Source: an uncultured Bacteroidales bacterium
GTDB taxonomy: Bacteria; Bacteroidota; Bacteroidia; Bacteroidales; Bacteroidaceae
Direction of reading: 5' to 3'
Length of the DNA stretch: 8,853 nt
Assembly (NCBI GenBank): GCA_945871755.1
Contig: CAMBWV010000019.1
Span: forward strand, 1 to 8,853
The notes under the pieces were generated by a model. The model was not told where the DNA came from. It saw nothing but the letters and a program-made list of their open reading frames with translations, and searched no databases. The position numbers and the translations under genes were made by a program. Position 1 is the first letter of the stretch, and the number at the start of each line of letters is the position of its first letter. Positions 1-7,146 of this stretch are shown here, one piece after another.

Positions 1-67
1 CAGAAATATCTGCCCAAGCCAAAGTCGCTCGACCGCTATCCGACAATGGCTTGGGCAGATATTTCTG
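1..67. repeat. Perfect 21-bp inverted repeat downstream of the transporter gene
   Basis: Bases 1-21 and 47-67 are perfect reverse complements, separated by 25 nt. The left arm begins CAGAAATATCTG and the right arm ends CAGATATTTCTG. The repeat may continue left of the window. It lies 47 nt past the transporter's stop codon, so in minus-strand RNA it would form a long hairpin and could terminate that transcript. No T-run follows on the plus strand, and the bases that would hold the U-tract on the minus strand are outside the window. A terminator, an RNA-stabilising hairpin, or a small palindromic element are all possible. Confidence 0.75.
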
Positions 68-73
68 CTTCAG

Positions 74-117
74 TAGAACCTACAGTAAACTAAGAGGGCG
101 TACGCTTAGAGGTTCTA
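74..117 (-). other. Stem-loop spanning the transporter stop codon
   Basis: TAGAACCT (74-81) pairs with AGGTTCTA (110-117), and inside it CTAAG (90-94) pairs with CTTAG (105-109), with an 8-nt bulge on one side. The TAG stop of the transporter gene (115-117) is part of the outer stem. Together with the inverted repeat at 1-67 this makes two hairpins in a row at the transcript's 3' end. No U-tract follows. A role in 3'-end protection or termination is inference. Confidence 0.4.
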
Positions 118-1479
118 GTGTTTTTGCGCCCGCTCCCTCGTGAGGTAGGCAAAGAGCAGGAGGAGCAGGGCCGACACCATGCCGATGGCGGCAAAGTAGT
201 ACCAGATGTAGTGGGCGTTTGCGCTGGCCGCTTGCCAAGCCTCGTGGCTGCTGAAGAGGGCTGGGTCGGGGCAATACTTGGTGAGGAGAATGCCCGAGAT
301 GCCAAAGCCCAGGATGGACGAGAGGAAGGAGTCGAGGTGACTAAAGCCGAGGTAGAGGCCTTCCTCGCCCTTGGGCGCCTGGAGGGAGAAATATTCCAGA
401 TAGCGCGGAGAGATGAAGCATTCGGCGAGGCCCTGACACACGATGCCGACAATCATCATCAGCGTCACGTTGGAGAGGCCGCTGATGAGTTCGCTCTCAA
501 ACAGGTTGCCGCAAGCCATAAGCAAGGCCGAGAGGGGGATGAGAAACATGCCGATGGTGATGGACGTGATGGCCGAACGCTTGGCCATGAGGCGCGTGAC
601 GAATCCCACACAAACGACCACGACAAACGGATTGACGTTGGCAATCCAACCTGGACGGGCGGCCTCGCCTGCCATGCGGATGACGTACTTCGGCATCGTG
701 GCATAGAGTTGCTGTTGCACAATCCAGAAGCCCGTCACGATGAGAATCAGTGCCACCAATCGGCCATTGGAAAATACGCGCACAAGACCGCGTCCCACCT
801 CGCGCATACTCTTGCCCTCGCCTGCCGTCTGGGCCGAACGATAGAGGAAGAATACGGCCAGCAGAGCGATGAAGGTCATCGCGGCCGAGAAGTAGTTGAT
901 GGCAATATAGGCATGCTCGCCAATGGCGTGGCGCAAGGGATCGATGATGCTCTTGCCCGTGAACGAACCGATATTCACCGTCATATAGAAGATGGAATAG
1001 GCGCGCGCACGATTCTCGCTCGTCGTTTCCTTGGCGACAGAGGCCGAAATGGTCGATTTGATGAAGGCGCCGCCCACCACCAGTATCACCATAATCGGCA
1101 CGATGAGCCAGCGCAATGACGAGTCGGGCAGTCCGCTAAACTGTGTGTGCTCACCATACTCCACCAGCCCGCAACTTTGCAGGAACGTGGGGAGAACGCC
1201 TAGGCCGAGATAACCCAGCGACAGCAGGGTGAAGGCCAGAATGAGGGACTTGCGGAAACCAATCTTGTCGGCGTAGGCACCCGTGAAGAGTGGCAACAGA
1301 TAGAGGGCGCCAGAGAAGACGCCCGAAATCATACTGGCTTCGAAGTCGTTGAAGCCAAGCGTGTTCGAGAGGTAGAGCGTGATGACGATGAAGATGGCAT
1401 AGTAGGCCATGCGCTCAAACATCTCAACGGTGTTGCTCACCCAAAAGGCGCGGGAGTAGGTATTGCTTTTTGTGGACAT
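115..1479 (-). CDS. POT/PTR-family (MFS) proton-coupled transporter, probable oligopeptide or related solute importer
   Basis: A 454-residue polytopic inner-membrane protein with about 12-14 hydrophobic segments, the usual size for bacterial POT carriers. The first helix carries the family's ExxER signature (E19, E22, R23, then Tyr26-Tyr27). The helix 2-3 loop reads GAYADKIGFRK (67-77). K141 in FIKSTIS matches the conserved helix-4 lysine. FYMTVNIGS (164-172) matches the PTR2 'FYxxINxGS' motif, and E353 sits where helix 10 of POT proteins has its conserved glutamate. In characterised members these residues couple proton flow to di- and tripeptide uptake. The substrate cannot be read here, and Bacteroidota carry many divergent paralogues. 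The ATG at 1477-1479 is chosen because the signature helix follows at once. There is no Shine-Dalgarno; the start is preceded by TCCCAACTCCC on the coding strand. The gene stands alone behind the secA terminator, with its own candidate promoter. Confidence 0.88.
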   Translation of the reverse strand: MSTKSNTYSRAFWVSNTVEMFERMAYYAIFIVITLYLSNTLGFNDFEASMISGVFSGALYLLPLFTGAYADKIGFRKSLILAFTLLSLGYLGLGVLPTFLQSCGLVEYGEHTQFSGLPDSSLRWLIVPIMVILVVGGAFIKSTISASVAKETTSENRARAYSIFYMTVNIGSFTGKSIIDPLRHAIGEHAYIAINYFSAAMTFIALLAVFFLYRSAQTAGEGKSMREVGRGLVRVFSNGRLVALILIVTGFWIVQQQLYATMPKYVIRMAGEAARPGWIANVNPFVVVVCVGFVTRLMAKRSAITSITIGMFLIPLSALLMACGNLFESELISGLSNVTLMMIVGIVCQGLAECFISPRYLEYFSLQAPKGEEGLYLGFSHLDSFLSSILGFGISGILLTKYCPDPALFSSHEAWQAASANAHYIWYYFAAIGMVSALLLLLFAYLTRERAQKH

Positions 1480-1493
1480 GGGAGTTGGGAATT
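1480..1493. repeat. Two heptanucleotide repeats abutting the transporter start codon
   Basis: GGGAGTT (1480-1486) and GGGAATT (1487-1493) on the plus strand directly adjoin the ATG. On the coding strand they read AATTCCC AACTCCC. The same RGGARTT heptad occurs upstream of other genes in the window, at 8373-8393, 6964-6970 and, inverted, 6988-7001. Confidence 0.5.
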
Positions 1494-1540
1494 TAGACTT
1501 GTTTTTTTGTCCCTTCTTTTTGTTTTTTCAAGGGATATTT

Positions 1541-1568
1541 CCGTTGCCCCACAGTTGTGGGGTAACGG
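1541..1568. promoter_or_regulatory. 28-bp dyad in the transporter leader
   Basis: Arms 1541-1553 (CCGTTGCCCCACA) and 1556-1568 match at 12 of 13 pairs around a 2-nt centre. In minus-strand RNA the 1546/1563 pair becomes a C-A mismatch within an otherwise 5+7 bp stem. No T-run follows on either strand, so it is not an intrinsic terminator. It lies about 60-90 nt upstream of the transporter ATG and just downstream of the candidate promoter. It could therefore be a repressor-type operator or a 5'-terminal stem-loop of the mRNA. Function is inferred only from position. Confidence 0.5.
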
Positions 1569-1580
1569 GAATGACGGAGG

Positions 1581-1611
1581 AAAAAATAAAAAAAACGGCT
1601 TGCGAGAACAA
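1581..1611 (-). promoter_or_regulatory. Candidate Bacteroidota-type promoter for the transporter gene
   Basis: On the minus strand a TTG (1611-1609) is followed after 20 nt by TATTTTTT (1588-1581). The phylum's primary-sigma promoters have TTTG, 19-21 nt, then TAnnTTTG, so this matches the spacing and most of both boxes but lacks the final G. Transcription would start near 1574, about 95 nt before the ATG. The region is A/T-rich and a chance match is possible. Confidence 0.35.
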
Positions 1612-1693
1612 CCCGGGCGGAGGAAAATATTGGGCGAAAGCCAATGACCGCTTCCATCCATATTCCGAAAGACGGATAGGGACTTACCTATAT

Positions 1694-1732
1694 AAAAGGG
1701 GCTGTGTCCAGTAGCAGGCACAGCCCCCTTTT
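1694..1732 (-). terminator. Intrinsic terminator of secA (possibly bidirectional)
   Basis: Arms 1694-1706 (AAAAGGGGCTGTG) and 1719-1732 are complementary apart from one bulged base, with a 12-nt loop. In minus-strand RNA the GC-rich stem ends in UUUUAUAUA. It begins 19 nt after the secA stop codon. The plus strand also has a short T-run after the stem, so it may stop transcription from both sides, though no plus-strand gene is seen here. Confidence 0.85.
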
Positions 1733-1751
1733 GTTATATTACTGGGCGGAA

Positions 1752-4700
1752 TCAGACGATGCCTTTTCCGTGACAGTTCTTAAACTTCTTGCCGCTGCCG
1801 CAGGGACAGGGGTCGTTGCGGTTGGGCATCTTTTCCTTGACGATGGGCTGCGTCACTTGCTGGCGCGTATCGCGGCGAGCGGCTTCGGCAGCTGCATCGG
1901 CCGAGGGGTCTTCCATTTCGTTGGTGCCGTCCTGCGCGTTCACCTTCGTTTCGGTGTATTGCTGGCGCGGTCTGGGTTGCTCGGGAGCCGCTTCTTGCAC
2001 TTCGCGCGGATCGCGTCCGGGAATCTGTGCGCGCATCAGCGTGGCCACCGTGTCGTTGTTGATGCGGTTGACCATGGCGTCAAAAAGTTTCACGCTCTCC
2101 AGTTTGAAGATGAGGAGGGGGTCCTTCTGCTCGTAGCTGGCGTTCTGCACCGACTTCTTGAGTTCGTCGAGTTCGCGGAGGTTTTCCTTCCATGCCTCGT
2201 CGATGTTGTGGAGGAGGATGGACTTCTGGAACTCGCGCACGATGTTCTCGCACTGGCTCTCGTAAGCCTCCTTGAGGTTCACGCGGATGTTATATACCAG
2301 TTTGCCATCGGTCACGGGCACGAGGATGTTCTCATAGACGTCGCCCTGCTGCTCGAATACCTGCGTCACCACGGGCGTGGCCACCTGCGAGAGGGTTTGG
2401 ATGCGGCGCTTGAAATTTGCCATAGCAGCCTGGAAGGCCGTTTCGTAAAGGTCGTCGCGGCGCTTGCCATTGAAATCCTGCTCCGTGAAGGGCACTTCCA
2501 TTGCCATGACTTCGAGGAAGCGTTCCTTGCAACCGATGTAGTCGTTGTTGTCGATGATATTCAAGACGCGGTCCCAAATCATGTTGGAGATATCCATGCC
2601 GATGCGCTCACCCATGAGGGCGTGGCGGCGCTTCTCGTAGATGACGGTGCGCTGCTTGTTCATCACGTCGTCGTATTCGAGGAGACGCTTACGGATACCG
2701 AAGTGGTTCTCCTCGACCTTCTTCTGTGCGCGCTCGATGGAACTGTTAATCATCTTCGACTCAATCATTTCGCCGTCCTTGAATCCCAGTTTGTCCATGA
2801 CATTGGCGATGCGCTCGGAGGCGAAGAGGCGCATGAGGTTGTCCTCGAGCGATACGAAGAAGACGGACGAACCGGGGTCGCCCTGACGTCCGGCACGACC
2901 GCGCAACTGGCGGTCAACGCGGCGGCTCTCGTGGCGCTCCGTACCGATGATGGCCAGACCGCCGGCGGCCTTCACCTCATCGGTGAGTTTGATGTCGGTA
3001 CCACGACCAGCCATATTGGTGGCAATCGTGACGGCACCGAGCATGCGCTCTTCTTCGTGCTTGTTGCCTTCGGCATCGGTGAAGACCACGCGCCCCTTGG
3101 TGCTCTGTCCGGCCAGGGCCACGATGTCGGCTTCCTTCTGGTGGAGTTTGGCGTTGAGCACCTGGTGGGGGATATGACGCATCTGGAGCATACGGCTGAG
3201 GAGTTCGCTCACATCTACACTGGTAGTACCGACGAGGACGGGACGGCCCGAGAGGCGCATCTTCTCCACCTCGGCAATGACAGCGGCATACTTCTCGCGC
3301 TTGGTCTTATAGACGCGGTCGTTCATGTCGATACGCTGAACGGGGCGGTTGGTGGGGATTTCCACCACGTCGAGTTTGTAGATATTCCAGAACTCGCCAG
3401 CCTCCGTGATGGCCGTACCGGTCATACCAGCCAACTTGTGGTACATACGGAAGTAGTTCTGGAGGGTGATGGTGGCGAAGGTCTGTGTGGCGGCTTCCAC
3501 CTTCACGTGCTCCTTGGCTTCGACGGCCTGGTGCAGACCGTCGCTCCAGCGGCGGCCTTCCATGATACGGCCTGTCTGCTCATCGACAATCTTGACCTGT
3601 CCGTCCATCACCACGTATTCTTCGTTGATGCGGAACATCGTGTAGGCCTTGAGCAGTGCGAGAATCGTATGTACGCGCTCGCTCTTGATGGCATAGTCCG
3701 TGAGGAGTTCGTCCTTGCGCATCACGCGTTCTTCGTCCGTCAGGCTCGTGTCGGTCTCAAGGGCCGAGAGTTCGGTGGTCACGTCGGGGAGCACGAAGAG
3801 TTGGTCGTCGTGTACCTGGTCGGCCAACCATTTGTTACCCTTGTCCGTCAGGTCAACGGAGTGGAGTTTCTCGTCCACGACGAAGTAGAGCGGGTCGGTG
3901 GCTTCGGGCATACGGCGGTTGTTGTTCTCCATATAGATGGCCTCGGTCTTGAGCATACCCGCCTTGATGCCCGTTTCGCTGAGGAACTTGATGAGCGGAT
4001 TGTTCTTGGGCAGGGCCTTGTGGCTGCGGAAGAGCGAGAGGAAGCCTGCCTCCTGCTTCTCCTTGTCGCCCGAGGCGATGAGCGTCTTGGCTTCGGCCAG
4101 ATACTGCGTGGCCAGTTTGCGCTGCACATCCACGAGACGTTCCACCAGCGGCTGGTATTCCTCGAACAGTTGCACGTCGCCCTTGGGCACAGGTCCCGAA
4201 ATGATGAGCGGCGTACGGGCGTCGTCAATCAGGACGGAGTCCACCTCATCGACGATGGCGTAGTTGTGGCGGCGCTGCACGAGGTCCTTGGGCTCCATGG
4301 CCATGTTGTCGCGCAGGTAGTCGAAACCGAATTCATTGTTCGTACCAAAGGTGATGTCGGCCATGTATGCCTGACGACGGGCCTCGGAGTTGGGTTGGTG
4401 CTTGTCAATGCAGTCAACGCTCAGACCATGGAACATATAAATAGGTCCGTTCCATTCGGAGTCGCGCTTGGCCAAGTAATCGTTGACCGTGACCACGTGC
4501 ACGCCGTTTCCGGTGAGGGCGTTGAGGAAAACGGGAAGGGTAGAGACGAGCGTCTTACCTTCTCCCGTTGCCATCTCGGCGATTTTTCCCTGATGCAATA
4601 CGGTACCGCCAATCAGCTGTACGTCATAGTGAACCATGTCCCACTTCATGTCGTTGCCGCCGGCCAGCCAGTGGTTCTGGTAGATGGCCTTGTCGCCTTC

Positions 4701-5141
4701 GATGCGCACGAAGTCGCGTGTGGCGGCCAGTTCGCGGTCGAAATCATTGGCCGTGACAACGAGTTCTTCGTTCTCGGTGAAGCGGCGTGCCGTATCCTTG
4801 ACAATGGCGAAGGCGATGGGCTGCACCTCGTTGAGGGCTTCTTCCATGCGGTCGAGTACTTCCTTTTCCAATTTGTCAATTTGGTTGAAGATGACCTCAC
4901 GCTCTTCGATGGGTGTCTTTTCGATTTTGGCCTTCAAGTCCGCAATCTTTTCTTTCAGGTCGTCGGCCGAGTGCTGCACCTTGGTCTGAATTTCCTTCGT
5001 CTTTGCACGGAGTTCGTCGTTGCTGAGTGCAGCAAATGTCGGGTAAATCTCTTTGACCTTGTCCACGTAGGGCTGAATGGCCTTCATGTCGCGCGTGGCT
5101 TTATTGCCAAAGATTTTACTCAGAAAATTATTGATATCCAT
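1752..5141 (-). CDS. secA: Preprotein translocase ATPase subunit SecA
   Basis: SecA is the ATP-driven motor that pushes unfolded preproteins through the SecYEG channel. This 1,129-residue protein has Walker A ATGEGKT (191-197), the DEAD-like DEVDS (298-302), the preprotein cross-linking region (~315-520), [11 protein letters not shown] (707-717) and [10 protein letters not shown] (745-754) of the second nucleotide-binding domain, [10 protein letters not shown] (822-831) at the start of the helical scaffold, and the helical segment around [18 protein letters not shown] (981-998). An acidic, Pro/Gln-rich linker precedes the C-terminal zinc site (Cys1112, Cys1114, Cys1123, His1124) that in E. 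coli contacts SecB and lipids. It is over 200 residues longer than E. coli SecA (901). The extra length includes a charged helical stretch (~55-105) and a segment near 337-440, as in other Bacteroidota. The ATG at 5139-5141 gives the conserved N-terminal amphipathic helix and is preceded by an A-rich stretch. It ends in TGA before a strong terminator. Its nearest upstream gene is the phosphatase-like gene, 97 nt away. Confidence 0.99.
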   Translation of the reverse strand: MDINNFLSKIFGNKATRDMKAIQPYVDKVKEIYPTFAALSNDELRAKTKEIQTKVQHSADDLKEKIADLKAKIEKTPIEEREVIFNQIDKLEKEVLDRMEEALNEVQPIAFAIVKDTARRFTENEELVVTANDFDRELAATRDFVRIEGDKAIYQNHWLAGGNDMKWDMVHYDVQLIGGTVLHQGKIAEMATGEGKTLVSTLPVFLNALTGNGVHVVTVNDYLAKRDSEWNGPIYMFHGLSVDCIDKHQPNSEARRQAYMADITFGTNNEFGFDYLRDNMAMEPKDLVQRRHNYAIVDEVDSVLIDDARTPLIISGPVPKGDVQLFEEYQPLVERLVDVQRKLATQYLAEAKTLIASGDKEKQEAGFLSLFRSHKALPKNNPLIKFLSETGIKAGMLKTEAIYMENNNRRMPEATDPLYFVVDEKLHSVDLTDKGNKWLADQVHDDQLFVLPDVTTELSALETDTSLTDEERVMRKDELLTDYAIKSERVHTILALLKAYTMFRINEEYVVMDGQVKIVDEQTGRIMEGRRWSDGLHQAVEAKEHVKVEAATQTFATITLQNYFRMYHKLAGMTGTAITEAGEFWNIYKLDVVEIPTNRPVQRIDMNDRVYKTKREKYAAVIAEVEKMRLSGRPVLVGTTSVDVSELLSRMLQMRHIPHQVLNAKLHQKEADIVALAGQSTKGRVVFTDAEGNKHEEERMLGAVTIATNMAGRGTDIKLTDEVKAAGGLAIIGTERHESRRVDRQLRGRAGRQGDPGSSVFFVSLEDNLMRLFASERIANVMDKLGFKDGEMIESKMINSSIERAQKKVEENHFGIRKRLLEYDDVMNKQRTVIYEKRRHALMGERIGMDISNMIWDRVLNIIDNNDYIGCKERFLEVMAMEVPFTEQDFNGKRRDDLYETAFQAAMANFKRRIQTLSQVATPVVTQVFEQQGDVYENILVPVTDGKLVYNIRVNLKEAYESQCENIVREFQKSILLHNIDEAWKENLRELDELKKSVQNASYEQKDPLLIFKLESVKLFDAMVNRINNDTVATLMRAQIPGRDPREVQEAAPEQPRPRQQYTETKVNAQDGTNEMEDPSADAAAEAARRDTRQQVTQPIVKEKMPNRNDPCPCGSGKKFKNCHGKGIV

Positions 5142-5196
5142 ATTGTGTATTGTATTTTTTTCGGTGTGTGGGTTGTACGAATGTGCTGTCTGCTAG

Positions 5197-5219
5197 GCGC
5201 TGGCTGTTGTGCCAGACGC
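5197..5219. other. Short stem-loop between the phosphatase-like gene and secA
   Basis: GCG-CTGGC (5197-5204) pairs with GCCAG-a-CGC (5211-5219), giving 8 pairs with one bulged A and a 6-nt loop. No U-run follows on either strand, so it is at best a weak or factor-dependent terminator. It may simply be a leader hairpin if secA is co-transcribed with the gene before it. I saw no TAnnTTTG promoter element in this 97-nt spacer (5142-5238). Confidence 0.3.
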
Positions 5220-5238
5220 TCGCCCGTCGTTCCAAGGA

Positions 5239-6885
5239 TTAGAACAGCGGTTCAAGGTTGCAGGCATTGGGGGCACGTATGCGCATCGCCTTTGATAGGG
5301 TCGGCGCGATATAGTCAACGGTGACGGGGCGGTTGGCCTTGCCGGCGCTGACGGATTGTCCCCAGAAGATGATGGGGAAGTGTATGTGCGATTCGCGCAC
5401 CTGTGAGCGCGCGTTGTTATCGGAGTTGACGTAATGCCAGCCTGGCGAAACCTCCACGAGGATGTCGCCCGAATATTTCGGATGATAGCCAGCGCGGATG
5501 CGGCTGATGCCTGGTGTCCATGCGCCTTGCAGAAGACGATGCGAGGTATAGACATCCTTCACACCGCTCAATTGCAGGAGGAGGTCCTCCGAGCGTTCCA
5601 GCATCTCGGCCAGGTTGACCTGTTTGTCCTTGATGAGTTTGTGGTCCAGATAAATCTGGTTGTCCATCGTCGCCTCTACCCATTTGCCCTGTCCATATAC
5701 GGCCACGAGGTACATATTGAGCAGATCGGCGGCTCGTCTGACGTCGAAGGTGCCCGTGGGAATGCGATATTTCGCCAGGTCGGCCGTCTCTTCGTCGCAG
5801 GTGCCTGTCGAAGTGAGCACAAGGAGGGCTCTCTCGCGGCCCACCTTCCGTTCTACGGAGCGCAGGATTTGTGCCAGAGCTTGGTCCAACCGCACGTAGG
5901 TGTCTTGCAACTCCATTGCCATCTCGCTGACGGGGCGGTGGCGGAAGTTACCGGCGTAGAGGGTGATGGCCACGTAGTCGGTGGTGGCGTCCGTACCGAT
6001 AGTTGTGTGCGAGAGGCAGGCTTCGGTGGCGTCGGCCATCTCTGCGTTGATGAGGCCGCTCGTTTTGAAATCGGCAAACTGGCTGTCGCCGCGGAATTTA
6101 TGGGCGAAGGGCTTCTTCATACCTCCCGAGGGGAAGTAGTTGAAGTTGCCAACGAGGTCGTTGGTGGGCTGCCAAACCGTATTGGTCAGGCGGGCAGCGA
6201 GGTCGCCGCGGGCGCTCAGGGCATTGGCCCAGGCTGGCAGATTGCCGTAGTAGCTCGAAGAACTCCATCGGCCCGTTTGGTTGTCAATCCAGATGGCGCC
6301 GTCGGCAGCGTGGCCTGCGGTGAGAATGGCTGTCTCGACGTTGGGCGCAATGCTATAGACGATAGCCTTGCCCTCCGTGGCCACTTTGAGTTCGTCGCCA
6401 ATGGTCGAAACGCCCAGGTATTTCGGCGACGCGCTTTCGCGGGTGCCGCCCACGCCGGGATAGGCCGCATCGGCCACACAGAACACGGGGCGCAGCGTAG
6501 CGCGGTCCAGCCATTTCGTGCCCACAATGCCGTGGTACGAGGGCGTGCTTCCCGTGGCAATGGTTGCGGCGGCGCAGGCGCGGTCGGGGTGGGCGAGGGG
6601 ATATTGTGCCTGTTCGTAAACCAGTCCCTCGCGCAACAGCCGTTTCCAGCCCTCTTCGCCATACAGCGGCATGAAGGCTTCGAGATAATCCGTGCGCAGT
6701 TGGTCCACCAGAATGTTGACCACCAGCCGCGGCACGGCTGTGCTCCGTTCCTCAGCCGTACTGCCGCGCGCCACACTAGTAGCACTGATAGCCACCAACA
6801 GCGAAAGCAGCATACTACGGCCCAACAATTCTCCGGCGGAGATATGCTGGGAAACCACAGGGCGATATGTTTTATTCTTTTTCAA
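5239..6885 (-). CDS. Exported AlkP-superfamily (PafA-like) protein, probably catalytically dead
   Basis: A 548-residue protein of the PafA-type alkaline phosphatase fold, close to PafA in length. A basic N-terminus (MKKNK) and hydrophobic stretch (~24-39) form a Sec signal, with likely cleavage after Ala39. Family landmarks are clear: LVVNILVDQ (54-62) with metal-ligand Asp61, TGSTPSYHGIVG (111-122), TIGDEL (161-166), WIDNQTGRW (199-207), QDTYVRLD (327-334), HFPIIFWG (502-509) and IAPTL (526-530). The active site is not intact by my alignment to PafA from memory: the T-x-P-x-H nucleophile motif reads R102-A-C-A-A, the Asn100 equivalent is Thr123, the DYxGH ligand pair is GNFRH (only His316 kept), and TADHG is TSTGT (358-362). 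Phosphate-ester hydrolysis is therefore unlikely, and a binding or structural role is inference. There is no type IX C-terminal sorting domain. The start is TTG (6883-6885). The frame upstream is open to a TGA at 6970-6972 but has no ATG, GTG or TTG, and the next ATG (codon 25) would remove the basic part of the signal. Confidence 0.85.
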   Translation of the reverse strand: MKKNKTYRPVVSQHISAGELLGRSMLLSLLVAISATSVARGSTAEERSTAVPRLVVNILVDQLRTDYLEAFMPLYGEEGWKRLLREGLVYEQAQYPLAHPDRACAAATIATGSTPSYHGIVGTKWLDRATLRPVFCVADAAYPGVGGTRESASPKYLGVSTIGDELKVATEGKAIVYSIAPNVETAILTAGHAADGAIWIDNQTGRWSSSSYYGNLPAWANALSARGDLAARLTNTVWQPTNDLVGNFNYFPSGGMKKPFAHKFRGDSQFADFKTSGLINAEMADATEACLSHTTIGTDATTDYVAITLYAGNFRHRPVSEMAMELQDTYVRLDQALAQILRSVERKVGRERALLVLTSTGTCDEETADLAKYRIPTGTFDVRRAADLLNMYLVAVYGQGKWVEATMDNQIYLDHKLIKDKQVNLAEMLERSEDLLLQLSGVKDVYTSHRLLQGAWTPGISRIRAGYHPKYSGDILVEVSPGWHYVNSDNNARSQVRESHIHFPIIFWGQSVSAGKANRPVTVDYIAPTLSKAMRIRAPNACNLEPLF

Positions 6886-6888
6886 TCT

Positions 6889-6896
6889 AGTTGGGA
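6889..6896 (-). promoter_or_regulatory. TCCCAACT block before the TTG start, shared with the transporter gene
   Basis: The coding strand reads TCCCAACT followed by 3 nt and the TTG start. The transporter gene has the same 8 bases (1483-1490) also exactly 3 nt before its ATG. The identical spacing supports the TTG as the real start. Neither gene has an AGGAGG-like site. Whether the block acts in initiation or is a remnant of the heptad repeats is unknown. Confidence 0.3.
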
Positions 6897-6899
6897 TTT

Positions 6900-6962
6900 G
6901 GAGAGGATTGGAGAGGATTGGAGAGGATTTGGAGAGGATTGGAGAGGAACTGGAGAGGATTT
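6900..6962. repeat. Six tandem copies of a GGAGAGGATT unit upstream of the phosphatase-like gene
   Basis: Copies begin at 6900, 6910, 6920, 6931, 6941 and 6952, with lengths 10, 10, 11, 10, 11 and 11 bases. Most differ only in the trailing T-run, and copy 5 ends in AACT. The array ends 15 nt upstream of the TTG start. On the coding strand it is a pyrimidine-rich run of AATCCTCTCC. A TGA (6970-6972) in the gene's frame lies just beyond the array, and no start codon lies within it, so it is a leader or promoter element rather than coding sequence. Such arrays can change copy number by slippage. Confidence 0.9.
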
Positions 6963-6963
6963 T

Positions 6964-7001
6964 AGGAGTTCATCCTCATTGAAAGGCAATTCCTAATTCC
7001 T
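6964..7001. repeat. Inverted heptad repeats between the two tandem arrays
   Basis: AGGAGTT (6964-6970) faces two tandem AATTCCT copies (6988-6994 and 6995-7001) in opposite orientation, so 6964-6970 and 6988-6994 can pair at 6 of 7 positions around a 17-nt loop. The heptad belongs to the RGGARTT family also found at 1480-1493 and 8373-8393. No TAnnTTTG element was seen in the whole 6886-7127 spacer, so the promoter of the phosphatase-like gene was not located. Confidence 0.45.
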
Positions 7002-7025
7002 AATAGTACAACGACTATCGAGCCA

Positions 7026-7146
7026 GCAGCCGCAGGCTGCGTTGAAACAGGAAGCCCGAAGGGATTCCCTGAAACCAGGAAGCCGCAGGCTTCCGCTGAA
7101 ACTAGGGAGCGCAGCGACCGACTGAAACTAAGGTCGCGCAGCGACC
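7026..7146. repeat. Array of five small palindromes at 26-27-bp period with constant TGAAAC linkers
   Basis: The palindromes are GCAGCC-GCA-GGCTGC (7026-7040), GGAAGCCC-GAA-GGGATTCC (7050-7068, one mismatch), GGAAGCC-GCA-GGCTTCC (7078-7094, perfect), GGGAGC-GCA-GCGACC (7105-7119, partial) and GGTCGC-GCA-GCGACC (7132-7146, perfect). Their centres sit at 7033, 7059, 7086, 7112 and 7139. Each pair is joined by a linker with GAAAC, at 7044, 7071, 7098 and 7124. Arms vary between units while staying self-complementary, and the GCA centre and linker are nearly constant. An extra copy of the 11-mer GCGCAGCGACC lies at 7152-7162. The array overlaps the 3' end of the DUF4105 gene. It resembles REP-type extragenic hairpins, but I do not recognise the family. 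Confidence 0.85.

Noticed and set aside
1..67. Invertible promoter bounded by inverted repeats
   Set aside because: The 25-nt spacer is too short to carry a promoter and no recombinase gene is nearby; a hairpin is simpler.
1437..1721. A 94-codon minus-strand frame in the secA-transporter spacer, and an 83-codon plus frame at 1463-1714
   Set aside because: Each runs through the secA terminator and the leader hairpin, overlaps the transporter start, and has a low-complexity Phe/Pro/Lys product.
1704..5324. A 1,206-codon open frame on the plus strand opposite secA
   Set aside because: It is codon-aligned antisense to an unmistakable secA, its product is a His/Val/Leu-rich composition artefact with no domain, and it results from absence of TTA, CTA and TCA codons in secA.
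6900..6972. Tandem repeat as an in-frame translational phase switch
   Set aside because: The upstream ATGs (6977-6979 and 6971-6973) run into a TAA before the array, and the gene's own frame meets a TGA at 6970-6972, so adding or losing units cannot join a start codon to the gene.
5434..6996. A 520-codon plus-strand frame opposite the phosphatase-like gene
   Set aside because: Same codon-aligned antisense effect; the minus strand has clear family motifs and a signal peptide.
7041..7128. GAAAC-ended motifs at 27-bp spacing looked like a CRISPR array
   Set aside because: The constant part is only about 6-9 bp, the variable parts are palindromes, the period is too short for repeat plus spacer, and no cas gene is present.
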